A DNA stretch of 64,000 nt from Dehalococcoidia bacterium (GTDB lineage Bacteria; Chloroflexota; Dehalococcoidia; Lucifugimonadales; Lucifugimonadaceae): positions 62,914 through 126,913 of the forward strand of contig DUCO01000006.1 in NCBI GenBank assembly GCA_012959765.1, written 5' to 3'. Positions within the stretch are counted from its first letter, which is position 1. Every line of letters starts with the position of its first letter. The position numbers and the translations under genes are program-made. This document shows positions 17,222 through 25,901 of this stretch, in pieces. Below the pieces are notes generated by a model that saw nothing but the letters and a program-made list of their open reading frames with translations, was not told the DNA's origin and made no database searches.

Positions 17222-18349
17222 ATGGCGGCGCCAAACGACGACACGCAGGTAGTCGATAACAAGATGTATCGGCCCCCTCAACAGGAAGAAGCCCAGCTCA
17301 CTCTCGATGAAGTGATCGAGCGGCTGAAAGCATCATTGCCGAAGATACCCGGTATTGGTGGAACAGGATCTGTTGGACTTATTTTTTTAGCACTGATCGT
17401 TATTGCGATCATCTGGGCAGGAACCGGGTTTTACACCGTGGGTCCCGAGCAGGAAGCTGTACTTCGAACGTTCGGTAAGTTCACGGCAACCACATCGGGT
17501 GGTTTGCACTGGCACTACCCTGGACCGATTGGCAAGCGAAACGTTGTGGCTGTTACTACGGCTCGACGTATGGAGCTCGGGTTCCGATCGGGTTCTGACG
17601 GGTTCACGGTCGCTCAATCGGTAACGAATGAGTCGCTGATGATTACCGGTGACGAGAACATCGTCGACGTGCAGGCTGTGGTTCAGTATCGAATATCGAG
17701 CCTTCAGTATTACCTGTTTGAGGTTGATGACCCCGGGGACACCGATCGCGGCGTTCGGCCAGGTCAACCAGATGGCCGAACACTGCGTGACATCGCAGAA
17801 ACGGCTCTGAGGCAGGTTGTTGGCGCAAGAAATATTGATGACGTGCTAACGACTGAGAAGGAACAGGTTCAGACCGATGTTCTTCTCAAAATGCGAGAAC
17901 TTGCTACTGAGTACAAGACGGGTATCGACGTGTTGCAGGTATTGCTGCAGAACGTGAACCCGCCACTCGAAGTTCAGTCGGCATTTGAAGACGTTGTTCG
18001 TGCCCGTGAGGACAGAGAACGACTTATCAACCTTGCAGAGGCGTATGAAGCGGCGGAGATTCCAAAGGCGACTGGTGAGGCTGCAAAGATCACCGAGGCT
18101 GCCGAGGGTTTCAAACAGGGTCGTATTGCACGTGCTCAGGGTGAAGCCGATGGTTTCAATGCGATTCTAGACGGTTACGAAGGTTCGCCTGAAATAACCC
18201 GTCAGCGTCTGTATCTAGAAGCCATGGAAGAGATTTTGCCGGGAATAACGAAGTTCATTCTTTCTGATTCTGCGGTTCTGCCATTCTTGCCCCTTTCCGG
18301 AGCAACAGGCGGTACAGGGACGATTATTGGAACAGGGGGAGGTCAGTAA
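17222..18349 (+). CDS. hflK: HflK-type SPFH/band 7 membrane protein
   Basis: A band-7 protein of about 375 residues. A proline-rich cytoplasmic head is followed by one transmembrane helix (A-L-I-V-I-A-I-I-W-A-G), then the SPFH domain with F-Y-T-V-G-P-E-Q-E-A-V, G-L-H-W-H-Y-P-G-P-I and a helical region ending before a glycine/threonine tail. HflK with HflC forms a membrane cage that controls the FtsH protease. I chose ATG 17222 because a GAGGAG site lies 5 bases upstream; a GTG at 17162 would add 20 residues. The stop overlaps the hflC start (TAATG). Confidence 0.9.
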   Translation: MAAPNDDTQVVDNKMYRPPQQEEAQLTLDEVIERLKASLPKIPGIGGTGSVGLIFLALIVIAIIWAGTGFYTVGPEQEAVLRTFGKFTATTSGGLHWHYPGPIGKRNVVAVTTARRMELGFRSGSDGFTVAQSVTNESLMITGDENIVDVQAVVQYRISSLQYYLFEVDDPGDTDRGVRPGQPDGRTLRDIAETALRQVVGARNIDDVLTTEKEQVQTDVLLKMRELATEYKTGIDVLQVLLQNVNPPLEVQSAFEDVVRAREDRERLINLAEAYEAAEIPKATGEAAKITEAAEGFKQGRIARAQGEADGFNAILDGYEGSPEITRQRLYLEAMEEILPGITKFILSDSAVLPFLPLSGATGGTGTIIGTGGGQ

Positions 18350-19410
18350 TGGCTAAACTCACTATTCCGCTGATCGTAATAATTATTGCCGCGATTGTCG
18401 TGATTCCACAGACTTTGTTCGTGGTTGACGAGACTCAGATGGCAATCGTGACCAGGTTTGGTGAATTCAAACGTGCTCACAAAACACCTGGCCTTCGGGT
18501 GAAAACACCGTTCGCAGAGCAGGTGACGCGATTCGACAGCCGTTTGCTTCGAGTTGACGTTGCGCCGGCTTCGCTGCTGACTTCAGACAAGCGGAACCTG
18601 TTGATCGACTCGTATGCGAGGTACAAGATTGTCGACCCGCTGATCTTCTTCAAGAACCTGACGAACGAAACGTTTGCTAACTCCCGAGTTGGTGACATCG
18701 TGAACGCGCAGCTTCGACAGGAAGTTGCGCGTGACCTTCAGACAGAAGTGATTTCTGAAACTCGTGAAGACATCATGGATCGGGTTACTAGAGACAGTAA
18801 CCGGATCGAGATTGGATACGCAGAAGCATTCAAAGATCCATACACAGGTTTGAATGATCCGTTCATCACTGTCCGTGTCGATGATGATCCTGATGATGAG
18901 ATTCGTCCAAGGCGCGCAACGCCGGGTGAAATCGAAGCGCTTACAGTCAACCAGTTCCCGGACGAGCTTGCGGGGTTGAACGTTACTTTCGCTGCAGACA
19001 TTCGAAAGGAACTCGGAATCGAGATCATTGACGTTCGTATCAAGCGAGCTGACTTCCCGCCGGACATTGAGACAAGCGTGTTCTCCCGAATGGAAGCAGA
19101 ACGTGAACGAATTGCCAGTGGTTTGCGTGCTGAAGGTACGCAGCGTGATTCAGAGATTCGAGCTAATGTTGACCGACAGGTGAACATTATTCTTGAAACT
19201 GCACAGGGTACGTCGGCACTGCTGATTGGTGAGGCTGAACAGGAAGCAATCGATATTCTTGCCCAGTCACTCGAAAGGAACCCTGACTTTTACAGCTTCA
19301 GGCGTTCGCTAGAGGCTTACAAGGTGTTCATGGATTCGCAAACTACGGTCATTCTCGACCCGGGTAGCGATCTGCTGAGATTCCTTCAGGATCCTTCTGG
19401 CGGTTCGTAA
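18349..19410 (+). CDS. hflC: HflC-type SPFH/band 7 membrane protein
   Basis: A 353-residue HflC: N-terminal signal-anchor helix (residues 5-22), then V-D-E-T-Q-M-A-I-V-T-R-F-G, G-L-R-V-K-T-P-F and L-L-T-S-D-K-R-N-L. The conserved I-K-R-A-D-F-P and S-V-F-S-R-M-x-A-E-R-E-R-I-A-S motif is present, with a C-terminal A-Y-x-x-F segment. There is an acidic insertion around residues 165-200 (about 30 residues rich in Asp and Pro). It partners HflK, with which it is translationally coupled, and a terminator follows. Confidence 0.92.
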   Translation: MAKLTIPLIVIIIAAIVVIPQTLFVVDETQMAIVTRFGEFKRAHKTPGLRVKTPFAEQVTRFDSRLLRVDVAPASLLTSDKRNLLIDSYARYKIVDPLIFFKNLTNETFANSRVGDIVNAQLRQEVARDLQTEVISETREDIMDRVTRDSNRIEIGYAEAFKDPYTGLNDPFITVRVDDDPDDEIRPRRATPGEIEALTVNQFPDELAGLNVTFAADIRKELGIEIIDVRIKRADFPPDIETSVFSRMEAERERIASGLRAEGTQRDSEIRANVDRQVNIILETAQGTSALLIGEAEQEAIDILAQSLERNPDFYSFRRSLEAYKVFMDSQTTVILDPGSDLLRFLQDPSGGS

Positions 19411-19448
19411 GCGAAAGCTAGAAACACCAAACGACTTAGACTTAGATG

Positions 19449-19482
19449 AAACGGCCCCGGTAAAAAGTGACCGGGGCCGTTT
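19449..19482. terminator. Terminator after hflC, shared with the HPP gene
   Basis: A perfect 13-bp stem AAACGGCCCCGGT/ACCGGGGCCGTTT with an 8-nt loop between two converging genes. Confidence 0.9.
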
Positions 19483-19487
19483 TGCGT

Positions 19488-20060
19488 TTAGATGAGGTTG
19501 TGAAGCCGCTTGTAGAGCGCGATTCTGATGATCGAGATGATGATGGCTGCCGACACGATGAATATCACCGAATTGATCGGAACCGATGTGGCGAGTCCGA
19601 GGGCGGTTCCGGCAGCTGGAGCGTGTTCGGTGTTTGTGATGGTCATGAACAGGATTACCGGTGCGAGCGATGCTCCTTGTAGTCCGTGAATCACCCACTG
19701 GTTGCCTGCTACGGAATCGGGCAGCAGCAGCATGATTCCAACTGTGCAGAGTGCCGCCATTATGGCTGAGGTGTGGCCGCCAATAATTCGAAATGGGCTT
19801 GATGCCACGGAATGGGGCACGAAGAACACGATTGCCACTGAACTGGCGATCGCCGCAACGATGAAATCGCCGTTCGTGACTATATCTTCGGCAATAAGGA
19901 TTCCAACGAGGGCGAGTCCGGCGAGTAGGGCTTGAACGATGTAGATGCGGGGACGGTGAACGAACTTGGCATCGATTCAACTGAGCAGCGGGTTGTGCCT
20001 GAATGCGCGCATTCGGGAGTGTTTGCGGGTGGAACGCGTCGGTGCGTTGTTGTTCGGCAT
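19488..20060 (-). pseudogene. HPP-family membrane protein interrupted by an in-frame TGA
   Basis: Read through one stop, this frame gives a 190-residue HPP-family protein (PF04982) with four to five membrane helices. Motifs include F-V-P-H-S-V-A-S-S-P, G-G-H-T-S-A-I and T-N-T-E-H-A-P-A-A-G-T-A-L. The frame opens at ATG 20060, reads 27 codons, meets TGA at 19979-19977 and continues without shift into the conserved domain. After the TGA there is no ATG, GTG or TTG until a GTG at 19838, inside the second helix, so a shorter functional start is unlikely. The upstream 27 codons are basic and could be a real cytoplasmic head. A CGA-to-TGA change is the simplest cause. Confidence 0.7.
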
Positions 20061-20247
20061 CTAAGAGTGTTAGTGGAGTTGGCAGAGTATTGTGCGCGGA
20101 TTTGAACGTATCACCACAGTGCAGGCAGTGCGTTCGTTAGCGAATACGAATTCTCAACTATTCGTTATGACCGCCATGCGTTGTTGCTAAGTACGTGAAC
20201 GATCACTAACATAGAAAACTCACCCGTAGGTTGAGCGGAATCACTCG

Positions 20248-20892
20248 TTGGCAACACGTATACGTTTAGATCACCAGACCCGGCAGCTCCAGATTGTCGA
20301 AGCGGCTCGCGACCTCATCGCAAGTGGCGGTCTGGACACGCTGACTATTCGAGGAATTGCGTCACGAGTTGGCGTAACCGAGGCGGCCATTTACCGGCAT
20401 GTCGCCTCGAAAGAAGAAGTGATACTGCTTCTTATTCAAGAAGTCGAAGAATCGCTGTTTCAGGCGATATCTCGTGCGACCCGGTCGGACGGGCATGCGC
20501 TTGAGCGTTTAGAGCACATGTTGCAGCTTCACGTTTCGTACGTTGAGTTGCGGCAGGGAATTTCGTTCATAGTTATTGCCGAGGCGGCTCAATTTGAAGA
20601 GCCGAAAGTTCGTTCCGCTGGACGCCGTTTGGTGGAAAAATACTTATCCTTGGTGGCCGAGATCATTGCTCAGGGCATCGAAAGAAACGAAATCGACAAA
20701 TCCGTCACTCCAGATGCGGCATCGATGATATTTTTCGGTATGATTCAGTCAGCGGTAACAAGGTGGTTATTTGACCCCTCTGTACACCCGCTGGGCGAGA
20801 ACGCAGTTTCGATGTGGAAGTTGTTCAGAACTTCCCTCGAATTCTCGGATGAGGATGCATTGAAGCATTCGAACGAGAACGGAAGGAGCTGA
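20248..20892 (+). CDS. TetR-family transcriptional regulator
   Basis: A 214-residue TetR regulator. The DNA-binding part spans residues 10-55 with A-A-R-D-L-I-A, I-R-G-I-A-S-R-V-G-V-T-E-A-A-I-Y-R-H-V-A-S-K-E. The C-terminal ligand domain is helical, and the effector is unknown. TTG start at 20248 after a GCGGAA site. The cytidylate-kinase-like gene starts one base after its TGA, so the two are coupled. Possible targets are its own operon or the neighbouring HPP gene. Confidence 0.88.
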   Translation: MATRIRLDHQTRQLQIVEAARDLIASGGLDTLTIRGIASRVGVTEAAIYRHVASKEEVILLLIQEVEESLFQAISRATRSDGHALERLEHMLQLHVSYVELRQGISFIVIAEAAQFEEPKVRSAGRRLVEKYLSLVAEIIAQGIERNEIDKSVTPDAASMIFFGMIQSAVTRWLFDPSVHPLGENAVSMWKLFRTSLEFSDEDALKHSNENGRS

Positions 20893-20893
20893 A

Positions 20894-21553
20894 ATGTCTG
20901 TAATTACGATTGATGGACATATTGGCGCTGGAGGCCTTGAACTGGGCAAGCGCGTTGCGAGGATGTTCGACTTACACTATGTCGATCGAATTGCTTTGCC
21001 CCGGTCTATCACCGATGCAAAGGGCATCGCTCCTGTTCGCACCACTGATCGCATCTGGGCGCTGATCGAGCGTGCAGTTTCGGGATTCGCTCTTGGCAAT
21101 GCTGCCGGCGACCCATATTTCAACGTTCCAGAGTCGCTGTTGCTTCCGCTTACGTGGGATAGCGACGGCCCTTCAACGGCTCATGCTGATGAGATTGCTG
21201 CGCCGAGTGTGGATAACCTGTTCGATCTCGGTAACGCCGTGCTTGTTCACCGAGCCGGAGTTGTGGAAGCCGGAGATCGACCTGCACTGAAGGTTGGACT
21301 GTTCGCTTCCTGGGAAGACCGTGTTGAGCGGATTATGAAGCGTGAGGGGCTGAAGTCGACTTCTGACGCTGAGTACACGATTGAGCGACGAGAGAAGCTT
21401 CAGCGCGAATACTTCGGCGGCATTCATGGTGTCGAGCCCGACGATCGCAGCCTGTACGACATTGTTGTCGACACTAGCGCGGAGAACATTCCGGTTGCTT
21501 CGATCAAGGTTGCACGGTTTGCACGAGAGGCTCTGGCTCTTCAGACTGCCTGA
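20894..21553 (+). CDS. Cytidylate kinase-like family protein
   Basis: A 219-residue P-loop protein of the cytidylate-kinase-like family (PF13189). I-D-G-H-I-G-A-G-G-L-E-L-G-K at residues 5-18 resembles the nucleotide-binding loop, though the usual G-K-S/T is altered. Y-V-D-R follows, then L-V-H-R-A-G-V and the R-E-x-L family helix with R-R-E-K-L-Q-R-E-Y-F. The real substrate of this group is unknown. It is coupled to the TetR gene upstream, and a CBS protein gene follows 124 bp later. Confidence 0.8.
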   Translation: MSVITIDGHIGAGGLELGKRVARMFDLHYVDRIALPRSITDAKGIAPVRTTDRIWALIERAVSGFALGNAAGDPYFNVPESLLLPLTWDSDGPSTAHADEIAAPSVDNLFDLGNAVLVHRAGVVEAGDRPALKVGLFASWEDRVERIMKREGLKSTSDAEYTIERREKLQREYFGGIHGVEPDDRSLYDIVVDTSAENIPVASIKVARFAREALALQTA

Positions 21554-21677
21554 TTGGGCTTCGGTCGGATCACGTCGGTTGTTTTTCACACGTTGTTTTT
21601 TTACGCTGGATTCACGCGTCAGGCGTTATAGTGTTGAATAGATATTCAACTCAACAAGACGGGGTACGAGTGGATTA

Positions 21678-22139
21678 ATGCTCACCAAGTTAGCTAGCGA
21701 AATAATGTCTTCACCGGTGGTCACGATTACCGCTGATCAACCGGTGTCGGCGACCGCCAAGCTGATGCTAGATAAAAACATTGGTTCAGTTGTTGTAATC
21801 GATGCAGACGGACTTTTTATCGGACTACTTTCCGAGTCGAAGTACCTGCCCGAGGAGACGGTTTTGCCGTACTTGCGCCAGTCGGTTCTTCGGGTGCTGG
21901 GTAGCGAGTTGGGCGACCTCGAAAATATCGAGGAAGTGATTCATAGTACGCGCAACACGCTTGTTGGCGACGCTATGCAACGCAACGCAAGCACGGTTTC
22001 TTCTGACACTCATCTTGCCGAGGTAGCGAAGCTGATGGTTGGCGGTGGTTCGCATCACCTGCCGGTTATCGAAGACGGTAAGCCAATTGGGATGATCTCG
22101 CGGCACGATCTGCTGGCTCTGTTCGCCGAGGGCGATTAG
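21678..22139 (+). CDS. CBS-domain pair protein
   Basis: A 153-residue protein made of two CBS domains, residues 8-60 (I-M-S-S-P-V-V-T-I ... G-S-V-V-V-I-D-A-D-G-L-F-I-G-L-L-S) and 95-150 (A-M-Q-R-N-A-S-T-V ... H-H-L-P-V-I-E-D-G-K-P-I-G-M-I-S-R-H-D-L-L). Such stand-alone pairs bind adenine nucleotides and regulate partner proteins; the partner is not evident. ATG start. It converges with the nucleotidyltransferase gene 22 bp downstream. Confidence 0.9.
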   Translation: MLTKLASEIMSSPVVTITADQPVSATAKLMLDKNIGSVVVIDADGLFIGLLSESKYLPEETVLPYLRQSVLRVLGSELGDLENIEEVIHSTRNTLVGDAMQRNASTVSSDTHLAEVAKLMVGGGSHHLPVIEDGKPIGMISRHDLLALFAEGD

Positions 22140-22161
22140 GGCGGATTCGGTTTAGGCGCCT

Positions 22162-22881
22162 CTAAGTTCCGGCGAGTACTAGGCGGCCTTCGCGGATTTT
22201 ATCTGTTACATCGCTGAGGTCTTTAGGGCTATCGATGGTGGTCCACGCCATTGTCGATTGGAATGCCGAAAGTTTGCCCTGCTTTACCAGATCCTGAAAC
22301 GTGGTTGTTTCGTGGTCGCCAATGTCGGGTAGAAGTGACTCGATCTTGCGATCGAACAGGTACACACCGGCATTAATCCAGAACGGCAAGCTGCCTTTCT
22401 CGATGAACTGGGTGACGACGCCTTGATCGTTGGATTCAACGACTCCGTACTGGCTCGGGTACGGAACGAGCATCATCGTGCCCATGGCACCCGAGCTGGC
22501 GTGTAGTTCGGCGATGGGGGCGAGAGGCTGGTTTGTGATGATGTCGCCGTTCGTGACGAGAACGTTCTTGGTGTCGGCTGGAACCTGGGACAGTCCCCTT
22601 TTTATGGCTCCACCCCGTCCAAGTGGTGATTCTTCAAACGAGTAGTGGGCTGTTATTCCGTATTCAGATCCGTCACCGAAATAGTCCTGGATCATCTCGC
22701 CTTTGTAGCCGCAGAGGAACACGACATCTGTGACGCCTTGAGACCGCATCCAATCGATCTGGTAGGCAATGATCGGATTGTTGTTTATCTCGACCATCGG
22801 TTTAGGGCGATTGTCGGTCAGCGGCCGCAGACGCTCGCCGCGCCCGCCGGCGATAGTTAGTGCAAAAAAACGGTTACTCAT
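22162..22881 (-). CDS. NDP-sugar pyrophosphorylase (nucleotidyltransferase)
   Basis: A 239-residue nucleotidyltransferase of the RmlA/GlmU N-domain type. A-G-G-R-G-E-R-L-R-P-L-T near residue 11, K-P-M-V-E-I at 26-31 and V-T-N-G-D-I-I (metal-binding aspartate) are diagnostic; I-N-A-G-V-Y-L-F follows. It activates a hexose-1-phosphate with an NTP, probably as a GDP-mannose- or dTDP-glucose-type enzyme for surface glycans. No sugar gene adjoins it. It stands 117 bp from the double hydrolase on the same strand. Confidence 0.9.
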   Translation of the reverse strand: MSNRFFALTIAGGRGERLRPLTDNRPKPMVEINNNPIIAYQIDWMRSQGVTDVVFLCGYKGEMIQDYFGDGSEYGITAHYSFEESPLGRGGAIKRGLSQVPADTKNVLVTNGDIITNQPLAPIAELHASSGAMGTMMLVPYPSQYGVVESNDQGVVTQFIEKGSLPFWINAGVYLFDRKIESLLPDIGDHETTTFQDLVKQGKLSAFQSTMAWTTIDSPKDLSDVTDKIREGRLVLAGT

Positions 22882-22998
22882 TGATGGCCCTCAGGCGAAG
22901 TTTCGCTTTGTCGTTTATATGTGCAGCAGGTTACCAGTAGCCCTTGTTCGCATGAAGATGGTCAGATGGACGGATCGTGCGCATTTTCAGCATGGACT

Positions 22999-25194
22999 TC
23001 AGGTGATTGAATCGACGATTCTGCCAAGAAGACCTTGCATTGACCTGCGATCTTCGACTTGCTCGGGTGAATCGAAGGCACCGTGGGATGGGTAGGATCC
23101 GGGGGACTGGACTACCACCAGATCGAAACTGGGGCAGACCCATATGTGCTGTTGGCCGGCGCCGCTTGCTGCGAACGAGTCGTTCGGGAGATCTGGCCAT
23201 ACCTGTGATTGATCGTTGCACCAGAAGCCGAGGCCGTAGACGTGGCGATCTTCGGGTTCATTTTCGAGTATCTCGGGCGAGACCTTCGTTGCCTTGTCGA
23301 TCCACTCGGCTGGGATGACCTGGGTGCCGTTCCAGTTTCCTTTGTTCAGCCACAGCCAGCCCATGCGGGCCATATCTTGAGGCGTCATAAGGTAGTTGGT
23401 CATGTAGCCGAACGTGCCGAGTTTGGCTTCGGGTGGCATATCGAAGTTGCCGTACTTCCACGACCAACTGCCGTCGATCAGGTTTCTGATCTTCCATTCG
23501 GTCAGCGTGCCGAATCCGCCGCCTTGTTCGGGTTTTGAGGATTTGTAGAGGCTGTAGGCAGACGCAACTGAGTGGGTGAGGATGTTCATTCCGAACGTTT
23601 GGTAGTTGAAAACTTTGCCGGGCGCTTCGCCGGGTTTCATGTATCCGGAAGTGTTGCCTATGAGCTGCCTGAAAGTGATTTCGGAGTTTTCTGGGAAGGC
23701 GTATCGGCCTTCTTTGGGGCCCTGACCGGGGGCGACATCGAGCATTTCGGGGTAGTAGTCGGATACTCGGTCGTTTTCAGACTTGATTACGCCTTCTTCA
23801 ATGGCGATTCCGAGAACTGACGAGAAGGTTGATTTTGACGCTGACGCCTGTGAGGCTTGCGCTGTGGGGTCGGATCGGAAGGTCCATTCAGCGGCTATTT
23901 TGCTATGACGTGCGATGAGGATGCGGTAGGGTTTGTTTTCGGAGATTTCGGACTGGTAACGGGCGGCTTCGGCGAGGTTTGTTCGATCGAATCCTAGTTC
24001 TTCTGGTTCAGATATCTGCCATTCTTTGCCGGGCCAGACTTGTTCGATCTTGGCAGGTTGAGATAGCGGTGTGCTGTTTTCGGTCGTTTTTGCATTTGGT
24101 GTTGTGTCGTTAACATTATTTAAAACCACACCTAGCACGTCTCGAACTGCCTGTGACATGGCGTTGAGTCGTAGTTTGTTTGGTAGTTCTTTTTGGAGGC
24201 GGTTGGTTATGTAGGCGAACGAGATATCGTGATCGAGACTCGCCCAGCCTGTGCAGGTCGCAGCACCGCCGTGACCTACCATATCTGTGTAATTTTCGCT
24301 GGCGTACTGGTTTGGCGGCGTGGACGGTAGGCGAAGTCCGAGTCCGACCCGAGAGTAGTTGCCTGATGCTGCGTCGGGGCCTTCGGCTTGGAGGGTGGTT
24401 ACCTCGTTTATGACGTCTTCAGGTAGCCACGGCACGCCGTTTAACTTGCCCTTGCCCGATATCGCAGAGTAGAACCTGGCGATGTCTTGTGCAGTCGTCA
24501 GCATTGAACTCGATGGCATTAGAGTTTGCAGACGTCGTTCTGCATCTTTACCGCCAAGTAGATTGCGATTCTGATCTTCCCAATCATCGCCCGCGGTGAT
24601 TGGCACGACCCTGCCAAATTCTGACGGTTCGAGAGTGAACGATGTGTTCTGGAGTCCAAGCGGGAATGCCACTTCTCTTGCGAACGCTTCTTCGAATGGC
24701 AGCCCAGATACTCGGGACGCTATTTCACCTACAAGCCAGCCGAACGTTTGGGAGTGATAATGAACGACCGTGCCGGGTTGAGTTGCCGGGGTCATATCTT
24801 CGATGTGTGCGATCACCCTGCCCCAGTCGGCGTGATCGCCAGCAGGGATGGTGGCTGATGAAGCCAGTCCTGCCGAGTGAGAGAGGACGTGGCCAATTGT
24901 GATTGAGGATTTTCCTCGTGTTCCGAACTCGGGCCATAACTCCGCAACCGGGGTGTCCCAATCGAAGTGGCCACGAGCTTTGTATCGCCACAGAACGGCT
25001 GCGGTTAGCGGCTTGCCCATCGACAGAGCTCGAAATAACGGCCTGGAATGGCGTGCACCGTATGTGAGATCCACGACCTGTGCGCCGTTGCTGAACACGG
25101 CGAGGGTGGCGGCCGAGTGGAGGCCATCGGCTATCTGGCGTCGAAACTCGGTCTCGATCATCTGAGTATCTAGTTCGGTTGCGGGTTGGGTCAT
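22999..25194 (-). CDS. Double serine hydrolase: two beta-lactamase-fold domains in one chain
   Basis: A single 731-residue open frame holding two complete PF00144-type domains in tandem. Domain 1 (about 1-370) has S58-M-G-K61 and Y-H-S near residue 144. Domain 2 (about 385-731) has an S-A-S-K in the A-S-Q-A-S-A-S-K region, Y-Q-T and A-S-G-A-G-Q-Q. Both active-site serines and lysines are kept, so both may be active. No signal peptide is seen. Likely an esterase/amidase of unknown substrate. Family members are normally about 380-420 residues with one domain. Confidence 0.85.
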   Translation of the reverse strand: MTQPATELDTQMIETEFRRQIADGLHSAATLAVFSNGAQVVDLTYGARHSRPLFRALSMGKPLTAAVLWRYKARGHFDWDTPVAELWPEFGTRGKSSITIGHVLSHSAGLASSATIPAGDHADWGRVIAHIEDMTPATQPGTVVHYHSQTFGWLVGEIASRVSGLPFEEAFAREVAFPLGLQNTSFTLEPSEFGRVVPITAGDDWEDQNRNLLGGKDAERRLQTLMPSSSMLTTAQDIARFYSAISGKGKLNGVPWLPEDVINEVTTLQAEGPDAASGNYSRVGLGLRLPSTPPNQYASENYTDMVGHGGAATCTGWASLDHDISFAYITNRLQKELPNKLRLNAMSQAVRDVLGVVLNNVNDTTPNAKTTENSTPLSQPAKIEQVWPGKEWQISEPEELGFDRTNLAEAARYQSEISENKPYRILIARHSKIAAEWTFRSDPTAQASQASASKSTFSSVLGIAIEEGVIKSENDRVSDYYPEMLDVAPGQGPKEGRYAFPENSEITFRQLIGNTSGYMKPGEAPGKVFNYQTFGMNILTHSVASAYSLYKSSKPEQGGGFGTLTEWKIRNLIDGSWSWKYGNFDMPPEAKLGTFGYMTNYLMTPQDMARMGWLWLNKGNWNGTQVIPAEWIDKATKVSPEILENEPEDRHVYGLGFWCNDQSQVWPDLPNDSFAASGAGQQHIWVCPSFDLVVVQSPGSYPSHGAFDSPEQVEDRRSMQGLLGRIVDSIT

Positions 25195-25289
25195 CGTGTT
25201 TGGTGGGTCGTGGTCGGTTCGTGATTGGTGTGTGAACAGGGTAATCTTCGCACTGTTGGGCGTGTGCGGGGAATTTGAAAGGAAATGTT

Positions 25290-25751
25290 ATGCCACTCGG
25301 AGAAACTCCTGAACAGATAGTGCCGAAAAGCCTTGGTGATTATCTGGAAATTCAGACCAAGGCGGTTTTCCAGAGCGGAATGTCGTGGAAAATCGTTGAA
25401 TCCAAGTGGCCGACGATTCGCGAGGCGTTTAGCGACTTTCAAATTGATGCCGTTGCTGCGATGGACGAATCGGCGGTGGATGCGCTTACTGACGATAAGC
25501 GGGTGATTCGCAATTGACCCAAGCTTCAGGCCATTACTGACAACGCGCGGCGAATGATCGAGCTCGATGAGGAGCATGGGTCGTTCCAACAGTATTTACG
25601 TTCACATGATTCGCTTTGGGACCTCGTGAAGGGCCTGCGGAAGCAGTTCAAGTTCATGGGCGAAATGGGCTGCTACTACTGGCTGTTCGTTGTGGGCGAG
25701 GACGTGCCGGATCACGAAGTGTTTGAGGCCGAGCGAACGCAGAAAAAATAG
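25290..25751 (+). pseudogene. DNA-3-methyladenine glycosylase I-related protein interrupted by an in-frame TGA
   Basis: Read through one TGA (25515-25517), this gives a 153-residue protein related to the Tag family (COG2818). It has Y-L-E-I-Q-T-K-A-V-F-Q, G-M-S-W-K-I-V-E-S-K-W, R-V-I-R-N, then after the stop P-K-L-Q-A-I-T-D-N-A, and F-M-G-E-M-G-C-Y-Y-W. The stop falls where homologues read R-N-R-x-K, so CGA to TGA is the obvious change; no frame shift is needed and the rest is intact. ATG 25290 follows AAAGGAA. The second part alone (ATG 25554) would lack the first helices. Confidence 0.75.
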
Positions 25752-25901
25752 CGAGCGGTTGTAACTGGATGTGGTCGACGGGAAATGAGCATTTCGCCAA
25801 GGCTCAGCGTGGTACAGTGGCGAACTTAGCGCGCTACTGATTTTTAGATTGGATCAGGCGCACACATTTCGAGCGAATAGACAGCTTTAGCGAGACATTC
25901 T

